Positions 1 through 5,761 of a stretch of 11,958 bases of DNA are shown in pieces. The notes beneath the pieces were generated by a model that ran no database searches, was not told where the DNA came from, and saw nothing but the letters and a program-made list of their open reading frames with translations. The DNA lies in the NCBI GenBank assembly GCA_030669135.1, contig DAOVEE010000040.1:1-11958 (forward strand), given 5' to 3'. The position numbers were made by a program, and so were the translations under genes. Position 1 is the stretch's first letter. The number at the start of each line of letters is the position of its first letter. The DNA is from Candidatus Bathyarchaeota archaeon (GTDB lineage: Archaea; Thermoproteota; Bathyarchaeia; TCS64).

Positions 1-66
1 TCCCGGCCAGTCGGGTCCCGCTCACAGGGTTTTTTCCCCTTGCTCCAGGGCCGGCAACACCGCCCA
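1..66 (+). repeat. Structured RNA-like repeat, copy 1
   Basis: This stretch aligns with 3804-3871 at roughly 80% identity with two single-base gaps; bases 42-57 are identical to 3847-3862. Both copies can form an outer six-pair stem (3-8 with 49-54 here) and an inner hairpin (25-29 with 37-42, one bulged base on the 3' side). The outer closing pair is C-G here and U-G in copy 2. It sits at the window edge, so it may be the 3' end of a longer element. It lies about 90 bases ahead of the membrane operon. Function unknown; it does not match any RNA family I can recognise. Strand is inferred from the downstream gene. Confidence 0.6.
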
Positions 67-102
67 TAATTCCCATGCTAAAGCTTAAGTTGTAATTGTA
101 TC

Positions 103-111
103 AAGTATATG
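103..111 (+). promoter_or_regulatory. Possible TATA box of the membrane operon
   Basis: An AAGTATATG stretch lies about 45 bases ahead of the first operon gene. At the usual archaeal spacing transcription would start near 130, inside or just after the hairpin at 116-133. If transcription instead begins upstream, the repeat at 1-66 would be part of the leader. The sequence alone does not settle this. Confidence 0.3.
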
Positions 112-115
112 GTGA

Positions 116-133
116 TGCACGAACCGTCGTGCA
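116..133 (+). promoter_or_regulatory. Perfect leader hairpin ahead of the membrane operon
   Basis: TGCACGA (116-122) and TCGTGCA (127-133) form a perfect 7-bp stem around the 4-base loop ACCG. It is preceded by GGTGAT-like sequence (112-117), as is the hairpin at 3913-3938. The purine-rich tract 134-154 and the start codon follow at once. Possibly a leader element affecting translation or transcript stability; role inferred from position only. Confidence 0.5.
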
Positions 134-154
134 GAAAAGGAAAAGGAAAATAAA

Positions 155-934
155 ATGTTAATAACTGGAAGAAACTTTGGACTTTTACTACTACTAGTGA
201 TCATGGCATCTGTATACTACTTTATCAAAGCAGCGGAGAAAGGGAAGGTTCCCACTCTCAGGAGGATTGCAGGCATCGACGCCATTGATGAGGCCATCGG
301 AAGGGCCGTTGAGATGGGTAAACCGGTCATCTGCTCCCACGGAATAGCAAACCTGAGGGGTGCAACATCTGGACCGCAGACCTTGGCCGGTCTTAGCGTG
401 CTATCCTACGTATCGAAGAAGGCGATCGAGACCGGTGCAAAGGTCATCGTACCGGTCAGACAGCCAGAGGTTTGGCCCATCGCAGCCGACATCGTTGAAA
501 CGGAGTACAAGTTAGCCGGTAGAGGTGAGGAATTCGATGAAGGGGATATCCGGTTTCTATCACCTCAGCAATTCGGTTTCTCGTCAAACTACATGGGTCT
601 CATGATGAGGGAAAGACCTGCGGCCAACATCATGATAGGAGCCTATTGGGCTGAATCACTGCAGCTGGGGGAGACGGGAAACCGAGTCGGAGCGTTCCAG
701 ATATCTGGAACGGCACAGACCTCGCAGATTCCCTTCTTCCTCGTAACGACTGACTATTGCCTACTCGGTGAAGAGATCTACTCTGCAGGAGCATACTTGA
801 CACAGGACGCCCCCCTCATAGCTAGCTTGGCAGGACAGGACGTGGGCAGGATCATAGCCGTAATACTCTGCATACTTGGTTGCTTATTTTCAACGGTAGG
901 CAGCGATCTGCTGTTGAATATCTTCGGGATGTGA
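155..934 (+). CDS. Membrane-anchored DUF6754-like protein, first gene of a four-gene membrane operon
   Basis: The 259-residue protein has a hydrophobic segment at about 8-25, a soluble alpha/beta-looking domain (about 35-225) and a second membrane segment at about 231-250. The segment with EAIGRAVEMGKPVI (46-59), then LAGL (77-80) and a strand at about 94-100 resembles the DUF6754 family, known mainly from Chloroflexota and uncultured archaea and without assigned function; this family call is from memory. The start ATG follows a purine-rich tract containing GGAAAA rather than a strong Shine-Dalgarno. It ends 5 bases ahead of the next gene, so the four genes are very likely one transcript. I do not know its biochemical role. 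A ligand-binding or scaffold part of a membrane complex is inference from the operon architecture. Confidence 0.75.
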   Translation: MLITGRNFGLLLLLVIMASVYYFIKAAEKGKVPTLRRIAGIDAIDEAIGRAVEMGKPVICSHGIANLRGATSGPQTLAGLSVLSYVSKKAIETGAKVIVPVRQPEVWPIAADIVETEYKLAGRGEEFDEGDIRFLSPQQFGFSSNYMGLMMRERPAANIMIGAYWAESLQLGETGNRVGAFQISGTAQTSQIPFFLVTTDYCLLGEEIYSAGAYLTQDAPLIASLAGQDVGRIIAVILCILGCLFSTVGSDLLLNIFGM

Positions 935-939
935 AATAG

Positions 940-1596
940 ATGTCTGAAAAGTTAAGAAGTATCGAGATACCCATAATAATCACCGCCATATGCACCTTGC
1001 TACAGGTCATACCCTACTATTTCAACATACCAGTCATCGACCAGGCTTCAGCTATAGAAAGGGATTGGATGTTGCTGATAGTCAACATGGCGGTCTTTGT
1101 AGGCGTTATTTCGATCGGACAAGTGCACGGAAGGAAGATCATGAGGAGGAGAGACAATTGGGAGTACAGCGTAGTACTGATGGTCGCACTGATTATCATG
1201 GCAATTACAGGGCTACCCATTGAATCCATCGGACTAGGATTGGACAACCCCATCTACAACTTCCTATTCATAAACGTCATGACTCCTCTAGGCAGCACCA
1301 TGTACAGCATACTGGCATTCTTCATCACCTCCGCTGCATATAGAGCATTCAGAGCAAGAAACATCGAGGCCGCGTTAATACTGGTCTCTGGAACCATCGT
1401 TGTCATGTCCAATGCACCGTTATTCACCTCATCCCTACCCTTCCTAATCACCTGGAAAAACTGGATATTCGACGTTCCAAACACAGCTACTATGAGAGGC
1501 GTAATGATGGGAGCAGCACTCGGAGCCATAGCCCTAGCGGTACGTACCCTAATGGGCATCGAACGCGGATACCTCAGAGGAGGAGGCGCGGATTAG
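940..1596 (+). CDS. Multi-span membrane protein, operon gene 2
   Basis: The 218-residue protein is strongly hydrophobic, with about six predicted spans: roughly 8-30, 42-64, 74-94, 104-135, 142-162 and 185-207. It has basic stretches between spans (for example GRKIMRRRD near 64-72) and no signal peptide distinct from the first span. It starts 5 bases after the preceding stop and ends one base before the next gene's TTG start, so translation is probably coupled. I recognise no transporter signature or catalytic motif. Its pairing with a protein that has a large soluble domain suggests a membrane subunit of a complex. Family unknown to me; its reality as a gene is well supported by tight packing and consistent membrane topology. 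Confidence 0.72.
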   Translation: MSEKLRSIEIPIIITAICTLLQVIPYYFNIPVIDQASAIERDWMLLIVNMAVFVGVISIGQVHGRKIMRRRDNWEYSVVLMVALIIMAITGLPIESIGLGLDNPIYNFLFINVMTPLGSTMYSILAFFITSAAYRAFRARNIEAALILVSGTIVVMSNAPLFTSSLPFLITWKNWIFDVPNTATMRGVMMGAALGAIALAVRTLMGIERGYLRGGGAD

Positions 1597-1597
1597 C

Positions 1598-2446
1598 TTG
1601 TCCATCCTAGAAAAGTTGGAGAATGTGGAACGAAGGTACATCTATCTTCTTGCTTGGGTCTTCGTCCTCTTTCCACTGCTATTTCCGCTGGGCCTACCAA
1701 TACCTATAGGCAGAGAATCAAAGGCATGGAAGGAGTACATAGAAAACATACCCAGTGACAGCACAATAATAGTATCCATGGATTACGGCGTATCCGGGAT
1801 GCCAGAACTCTACCCAATGACGGTCGCCACCATGCACCACCTATGGACAGACACTGCATCGAAAAACTTCAAGATCGTAGTTATCGCCAGCTGGAACCAG
1901 GGACCACTGGTGTTTGACACACTGCTGGATCAGATGAACCCCGCTTCGACATACGGCGTAGTATATGGAGAAGACTGGATCGAACTAGGATGGATACCCG
2001 GCAGCGAGACCGGTATGGCCGCCCTAGCAACGGATATGTGGAGCCAGACACCAAAAGACTTTCTTGAGAACCGACCCCTATCAGAATATCCCATCATGGA
2101 GAACATTAAAACTGCTGAAGACATTGATCTTGTCGTCAGCTTCGAGACGGGCACTCCTGGGCTACCTGAATGGCTACGCCAGTGGAACACGCCTTATGGC
2201 ACACCCTTCATAGTTGGGTGCATCGGCGTATCTGTTCCAGGCATGGCACCTTATCTTGCCTCTGGACAGTTGGATGCCTTAATGCCTGGGCTTACAGCGA
2301 GCGGAGAATACGAAATACTCATCGGCAGACCAGGACTCGCAGTCTCTGGGCTTGACGCGGTTTCGATGTCTCACCTTTTAGTGGTTCTGCTTGTGGTCGT
2401 GGGGAACATAGCGTTCTTTGCGTCAAAGTCGAAGGGGGTAAACTAG
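1598..2446 (+). CDS. Two-span membrane protein with a large soluble domain, operon gene 3
   Basis: The 282-residue protein begins at TTG 1598, preceded by an excellent Shine-Dalgarno (GAGGAGGAGG within 1577-1587) that decides the start. It has a membrane segment at about 15-33, a soluble domain at about 40-255 and a C-terminal span at about 257-275. The layout mirrors the first operon gene, and the soluble part shows a similar order: strand, loop, helix, strand (IIVS at 57-60, then KIVVIAS at 92-98), and a later segment beginning TPF (202-204) compared with IPFF in gene 1. The two may be distant paralogues, but this is by eye. No catalytic motif is recognised. By the positive-inside tendency, the soluble domain may face outside the cell. 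Confidence 0.75.
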   Translation: MSILEKLENVERRYIYLLAWVFVLFPLLFPLGLPIPIGRESKAWKEYIENIPSDSTIIVSMDYGVSGMPELYPMTVATMHHLWTDTASKNFKIVVIASWNQGPLVFDTLLDQMNPASTYGVVYGEDWIELGWIPGSETGMAALATDMWSQTPKDFLENRPLSEYPIMENIKTAEDIDLVVSFETGTPGLPEWLRQWNTPYGTPFIVGCIGVSVPGMAPYLASGQLDALMPGLTASGEYEILIGRPGLAVSGLDAVSMSHLLVVLLVVVGNIAFFASKSKGVN

Positions 2447-3169
2447 ATGTCCCTTATGACGCTCTTACCCATATGGGCCGCTGTCTTCTTCACCCTTGCG
2501 ATATACAGCTTCCTCTACGGTGAAAACCCTTGGTTCCGCTTCGCGGAGCACGTTTACGCGGGTGTATCAGTTGGCTATGCCGTCGCCTTTAACCTGGACT
2601 ATCTCCGAGACCAGTGGGTCAACAGATGGTCCATGTCAGGAGGCATGGCGGTGCTTTACCTTTTCGCATTAGCGATGGGGTTGCTCTGGTACGCCCGGTT
2701 CAACAAAAAATACTTCTTCCTATACAGATGGACTCTAGCCATCGTCGTCGGGACAGGCATAGGAATGGCTCTAAGAACCGTGGTATTCACACAGTTCCTA
2801 GACCAGATAATCGCACAGGCCAGGATACCCCTCTTCGTCAGTGGTGACCCACTTCAATCTGTCAGCAACATACTGCTAACCATAATGACTCCATGCGTGC
2901 TACTATACTTCTGGTTCACAGGAGGAGCCCGAGAAACTGGCCCAATGAAGCACATAGCGAAAATAGCGAGATACACCATTATGGCCGGCTTCGGAGCGGC
3001 CTACGGCTACACGGTACTCACAAGGTTTTCACTGCTCATCGGCAGAAGCCAATTCCTCCTAGGAAACCCACCAAACCCGCCTGAAGCCAAAATGGCGTTC
3101 ATAACCATAGCCCTAGTGATGCTAGCCTCGTTGATCGGATACGATCTACTGAAACCTAAAAACATTTAG
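2447..3169 (+). CDS. Multi-span membrane protein, operon gene 4
   Basis: The 240-residue protein starts at the base after the preceding TAG (the junction reads TAG-ATG), with GGGGGT about 8 bases upstream as a likely ribosome site. About seven spans are visible: roughly 5-24, 36-53, 65-83, 91-111, 139-159, 176-199 and 217-236. Charged connectors such as RFNKKYFF lie between the third and fourth. Its position after a soluble-domain protein repeats the order seen for genes 1 and 2, so the operon reads as two pairs. I recognise no known transporter family. The T-rich stretch from 3186 follows its stop. Confidence 0.74.
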   Translation: MSLMTLLPIWAAVFFTLAIYSFLYGENPWFRFAEHVYAGVSVGYAVAFNLDYLRDQWVNRWSMSGGMAVLYLFALAMGLLWYARFNKKYFFLYRWTLAIVVGTGIGMALRTVVFTQFLDQIIAQARIPLFVSGDPLQSVSNILLTIMTPCVLLYFWFTGGARETGPMKHIAKIARYTIMAGFGAAYGYTVLTRFSLLIGRSQFLLGNPPNPPEAKMAFITIALVMLASLIGYDLLKPKNI

Positions 3170-3185
3170 ACAAAAATCTTCCACC

Positions 3186-3198
3186 TTTTTTATATTAT
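3186..3198 (+). promoter_or_regulatory. T-tract terminator of the operon and possible TATA box for the next transcript
   Basis: A run of six T lies 17 bases after the operon's last stop and fits an archaeal T-tract terminator. It runs directly into TTTATATTA, a good TATA-box match. If used as a promoter, transcription would begin near 3218-3222 and produce the RNA candidate that follows. Both readings rest on sequence only. Confidence 0.45.
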
Positions 3199-3279
3199 CT
3201 TTTCCAATTTTGTCTATTCTATTTTCTATACCTCGTTCAGTATAACCAGGGCGGGTGAAGAACATACTCTCGTAACTCC

Positions 3280-3694
3280 TATGGAAAACGTTCGACTAGC
3301 CAGAGGGCTAAGGCTGTTCCACGTCAGGTTCGCAAACCGACTGATGCTCTCTTCTTCATACTCTTAAGAGGATTCGGATTAACCCATAAAATCCGGTTTA
3401 AGATGGCCCTTCTTTTATAAGGGAAGGTATACACTGACAACCCGAGACGAGGTTAATCAATATCCTCTTAAGTTTTCTCGTGGTCATCTCAACGTTCTGG
3501 CCTCTATAAGGCTCACGGGGTATCACCTTGGGTGGTTTGCAAACGGCATCCTCCTATCGAGCCTCTAGGGACCATTCATGTAGCCGCTCAGGATCGGACC
3601 CATTCTTTAAGCGGGTCTCACTGTGGACCATGGTTACGATGGGTCTTCCCCACCCATGATGCCCTCTATTGCTTGTCAGTAAACGTTTTCCATA
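3280..3694. repeat. 13-bp inverted repeat pair bounding 415 bases
   Basis: TATGGAAAACGTT at 3280-3292 and its exact complement at 3682-3694. A weaker extension is possible inside (ACT, then AGC, against AGT and GCT with bulges). It may be a closing RNA stem or the terminal repeats of a small non-autonomous element. No target-site duplication is visible outside the arms (CTCC on the left, CATA on the right), which favours an RNA stem. Confidence 0.6.
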
Positions 3695-3803
3695 CATATC
3701 TTTAAGCAATTATGCTCTCCATTCTGTGGTGGGGAGGGCTAAGGACCTAATGGAGCCATCGGATCCTGGATATCGGGTAATTGTTGCAGGGAGAATAGAC
3801 ATT

Positions 3804-3871
3804 GCTCGGCCAGACGGGCCCCCGCTCTCAGGGATTTCCAACCCGTGCTCCAGGGCCGGCAATACTCCCCA
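3804..3871 (+). repeat. Structured RNA-like repeat, copy 2
   Basis: Second copy of the element at 1-66. The outer stem pairs 3806-3811 with 3854-3859 and the inner hairpin pairs 3829-3833 with 3842-3847, again with one bulged base. The loop of the inner hairpin differs in sequence and length (ATTTCCAA here, a T-run in copy 1), while the arms are kept. That pattern is typical of an RNA under structural selection. It ends about 95 bases ahead of the hydrolase start, the same relation that copy 1 has to its gene. Confidence 0.6.
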
Positions 3872-3904
3872 AACCCTTAAGCGGGGATAAGCCCCACGAC
3901 GGGG
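3867..3904 (+). promoter_or_regulatory. Competing C4/G4 helices in the hydrolase leader
   Basis: CCCC 3867-3870, GGGG 3883-3886, CCCC 3892-3895 and GGGG 3901-3904 can pair in mutually exclusive ways: 3883-3886 with 3892-3895, or 3892-3895 with 3901-3904, with the first C run free to take either G run. Alternating helices just ahead of a coding region are a hallmark of RNA switches, but copy 1 lacks this exact part. Role inferred. Confidence 0.3.
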
Positions 3905-3912
3905 TGATCGCT

Positions 3913-3938
3913 CAAAACCCAAGTAAAACTGGGTTTTG
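3913..3938 (+). promoter_or_regulatory. Perfect leader hairpin ahead of the hydrolase
   Basis: CAAAACCCA (3913-3921) and TGGGTTTTG (3930-3938) form a perfect 9-bp stem with an 8-base loop. It follows GGTGAT (3903-3908) and precedes a purine-rich tract and the ATG at 3967. The stem sequence is unrelated to that at 116-133 but sits at the equivalent place after the repeat. No T-run follows at once, so a simple terminator is unlikely. Confidence 0.5.
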
Positions 3939-3966
3939 TGAATGCAAAAAGAGAGAGAAGAAAAAG

Positions 3967-5013
3967 ATGAGTATTAAGGAAGAAGACATGGAGAAGCTAG
4001 CGGATTTAGTGGTAAAGAAGCTCTTAAGCAACAAAGAAGACCTCATACATGGCTTCATGGCAGTGAGTAAAGTCGCTGACGATTCATTGATGTATCATAA
4101 GATAGGAGACGTAGCCAACATCGAGAAAGTAAGGTTGACGGGTCCTCCGTCACAGTATCAGCCTAACGACACCGCACAAGGAGCAGGGAACCGAGTGACA
4201 TTCAACGCTTACACCTTTATACCAAAAGAAGTAGTTGAAGGCCAGGAATATCCGTTGATTGTGCTACCTCATGGTGGGGTTCACTCGAATTTCGGTTCCG
4301 GCTATGCTTATGTGATTCGGGAGCTGATCAGTCAGAGTTACATAATAATCGCCCCAGAGTACCGGGGGAGTACCGGGTATGGGCGTCAATTCTATGAGCT
4401 GATAGACTATGGAGGGCTAGAGTCTGAAGACACATTTGCAGCGAGAAACTTCATGATAGAGAACTGCGAGCTTGTGGATCCAGAGAGGGTTGGAGTCATG
4501 GGTTGGAGCCACGGAGGCATGCATACTCTATTCAACATCTTCAAACATCCAGAGGCATATCAGGCTGCCAACGCATCTGTACCGGTTAGCGATATAGTAG
4601 CCCGGATGGGGTATAAGAAACAGGATTATAGAGACCTTTTCGAGGCCGATTACCACATAGGGAAAAGCGGCGCCGATAATGTGAACGAGTACAGGAGAAG
4701 GTCACCAGCCTGGAATGTACCGGAGTATGACAAGAAGATACATCCACCACTACTGGTTCATACCACTAGAAACGACCAAGATGTCAACGTCTTAGAGGTA
4801 GAACACCTGATAAAATCGTTGAAAGAGAAAAACTGGCTATTCGAGTACAAAGTATATCCTCCTACCTCTGGTGCACATGGGTTTAGCAGACTTAGCACAA
4901 AGTTCTCTAAAGGCGTCAGAGGAGAGATATACGAGTTCCTAGCAAAACACCTCAAACCACTTGGGCCCAACCCTCTTAAGAGATTCATCGGAGAGCCGAA
5001 CCCGCTAGACTAA
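3967..5013 (+). CDS. Alpha/beta hydrolase, prolyl oligopeptidase (S9)-like
   Basis: The frame is open from 3802, but ATG 3967 is the sensible start: it follows a purine-rich tract, and upstream residues come from the structured leader and are not protein-like. That gives 348 residues. The fold signature is clear: oxyanion loop PHGG (101-104), a segment resembling the S9 family (APEYRGSTGYG, 129-139), nucleophile elbow GWSHGG with Ser181, probable Asp270 in RNDQDV, and His304 in GAHGF. It is an intact catalytic triad. There is no signal peptide or membrane span, so it is probably cytosolic. The N-terminal ~95 residues are too short for the beta-propeller of true prolyl oligopeptidases, so it may be an esterase or small-peptide hydrolase; substrate unknown. 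It is a single-gene unit behind the repeat-bearing leader and ends 9 bases before a T-tract. Confidence 0.85.
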   Translation: MSIKEEDMEKLADLVVKKLLSNKEDLIHGFMAVSKVADDSLMYHKIGDVANIEKVRLTGPPSQYQPNDTAQGAGNRVTFNAYTFIPKEVVEGQEYPLIVLPHGGVHSNFGSGYAYVIRELISQSYIIIAPEYRGSTGYGRQFYELIDYGGLESEDTFAARNFMIENCELVDPERVGVMGWSHGGMHTLFNIFKHPEAYQAANASVPVSDIVARMGYKKQDYRDLFEADYHIGKSGADNVNEYRRRSPAWNVPEYDKKIHPPLLVHTTRNDQDVNVLEVEHLIKSLKEKNWLFEYKVYPPTSGAHGFSRLSTKFSKGVRGEIYEFLAKHLKPLGPNPLKRFIGEPNPLD

Positions 5014-5017
5014 TTCC

Positions 5018-5029
5018 CCCCTTTTTTAT
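5018..5029 (+). terminator. T-tract terminator after the hydrolase
   Basis: A C-run followed by six T's lies a few bases after the hydrolase stop, fitting an archaeal T-tract terminator. No stable hairpin is needed or seen. Confidence 0.5.
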
Positions 5030-5118
5030 GTATGATTAGTCCGCTTGGCTGATCATTTAACTTGCTCTAAGCATTCGGAGTAGTTAAGGTGCCCAAACTA
5101 CGACGTTACGTTGACACC

Positions 5119-5160
5119 ATAAAAGTATAATATGACATAAAAAATAGATAATATGACATA
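5119..5160 (+). promoter_or_regulatory. Promoter of the MNT/HEPN module with tandem operators
   Basis: A TATA-like stretch (ATAAAAGTATAA, 5119-5130) lies about 40 bases ahead of the MNT start. ATAATATGACATA occurs exactly twice, at 5127-5139 and 5148-5160. Each contains the odd palindrome TATGACATA (arms TATG/CATA), with centres 21 bp apart, two turns of the helix. This fits cooperative binding of a dimeric winged-helix protein, most simply the product of the following gene repressing its own promoter. No Shine-Dalgarno is present, so the transcript has a very short leader. Confidence 0.6.
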
Positions 5161-5164
5161 CTGA

Positions 5165-5761
5165 ATGGATAAACTGTTCGGCTCGAAGACCAGGGTACGC
5201 ATGATTACCAGGCTCGTGATGAACCCCCAGCAGACATTCTACATCAGAGAGCTGTCGAGGGAGCTGGGCATCCCCTACGGGATGGTCTACAGGGAGATAG
5301 GGAACCTCGCCGAGCTGGGGATAATAACGCTGGAGAAAAGAGGAAAGATCACGCTCATCCACGTCAACGAGAGCCTGCCGTACCTCAGCGACCTCAGGAA
5401 CCTGGTGCTCAAGACCACCGGCGTGTCCTACGTGATACTGGAGAGGATTCCAGATAAAGACGGCATCCGGTTCATGCTGGTCTTCGGCTCCATGGCGAGC
5501 GGAGACTACGGCGAGAGGAGCGACATCGACCTCATGGTGGTGGGGAGCATGGACGAGGAGCCGCTCCTAGTCGCGGCGAAGAGGATCGAGGAGGAAACCG
5601 GGCGGGAGGTGAACTACTTGCTGTGGAGCGAAGAAGAGTTCCTGGAAAAAGTAAAGGCTGGGCACCACCTTCTTCTGGATATAGCGGAGAAGCCGCTGAT
5701 AATGCTGGTGGGGAGCGAGGACGAGTTTAGAGGAGCTGTTAAGGCGGCGGGTCATCAGTAA
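5165..5761 (+). CDS. Winged-helix MNT-type nucleotidyltransferase, antitoxin-like
   Basis: The 198-residue protein joins an N-terminal winged helix (about 1-70, with a recognition-helix region GIPYGMVYREIGNLAELG) to a minimal nucleotidyltransferase domain. The latter has the motif GS (108-109) followed by SDID (119-122); Asp120 and Asp122 would bind metal, and Glu148 may be the third acidic residue. In MntA/HepT-type modules, the MNT protein inactivates its HEPN RNase partner by adding AMP groups; that is family knowledge, not shown here. The HEPN gene follows and overlaps its 3' end. The DNA-binding domain and the tandem repeats in the promoter suggest it represses its own operon. ATG 5165 has no Shine-Dalgarno and probably lies close to the transcript start. 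Confidence 0.82.
   Translation: MDKLFGSKTRVRMITRLVMNPQQTFYIRELSRELGIPYGMVYREIGNLAELGIITLEKRGKITLIHVNESLPYLSDLRNLVLKTTGVSYVILERIPDKDGIRFMLVFGSMASGDYGERSDIDLMVVGSMDEEPLLVAAKRIEEETGREVNYLLWSEEEFLEKVKAGHHLLLDIAEKPLIMLVGSEDEFRGAVKAAGHQ

Larger units (their letters stand above)
3215..3940 (+). ncRNA. Candidate large structured RNA in an 800-base gene-free interval
   Basis: The 797 bases between 3169 and 3967 hold no ORF with a start site or protein-like composition, but are rich in helices. Main ones: 3363-3373 pairs perfectly with 3462-3472 and 3377-3384 with 3451-3458, separated by a 3x3 internal loop. Base 3280-3292 is the exact reverse complement of 3682-3694 and could close a ~415-nt domain. 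Smaller hairpins: 3407-3411/3419-3423, 3522-3527/3531-3536, 3597-3601/3613-3617, 3639-3644/3652-3657 and 3717-3722/3750-3755. GAGGGCTAAGG occurs at 3303-3313 and again at 3734-3744. The 3' part (3804-3871) is a second copy of the repeat at 1-66. It does not resemble RNase P, SRP RNA, 5S rRNA or a self-splicing intron as far as I can see. It could instead be a decayed mobile element, or a very long leader of the next gene. Strand and ends are inferred. Confidence 0.4.

Noticed and set aside
3804..3871. tRNA or T-arm on the minus strand of the repeat
   Set aside because: The complement contains GGGTTGGAAATCCC, reminiscent of a T-arm, but the loop is not conserved in copy 1, no acceptor stem pairs, and no anticodon arm is present.
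3669..3922. Short frames on both strands in the gene-free interval
   Set aside because: They overlap the repeated structured motif, lack ribosome sites and have no protein-like composition; the sequence is better explained as RNA structure.
3215..3940. RNase P RNA, SRP RNA or self-splicing intron
   Set aside because: I could not find the conserved blocks of these RNAs (RNase P core segments, SRP helix 8 motif, group II domain V, group I core) on either strand, though only a covariance search would be decisive.
3802..3966. N-terminal extension of the hydrolase frame
   Set aside because: The 55 extra codons cover the repeat and leader hairpin and read as Pro/Gly/Lys-rich nonsense; ATG 3967 follows a purine tract and gives a normal N-terminus.
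3361..4983. CTCTTAAGAG palindrome shared by the RNA stem (3361-3370) and the hydrolase 3' end (4974-4983)
   Set aside because: The second copy is inside well-formed coding sequence, and CTTAAG occurs at only a modest excess; probably coincidence.
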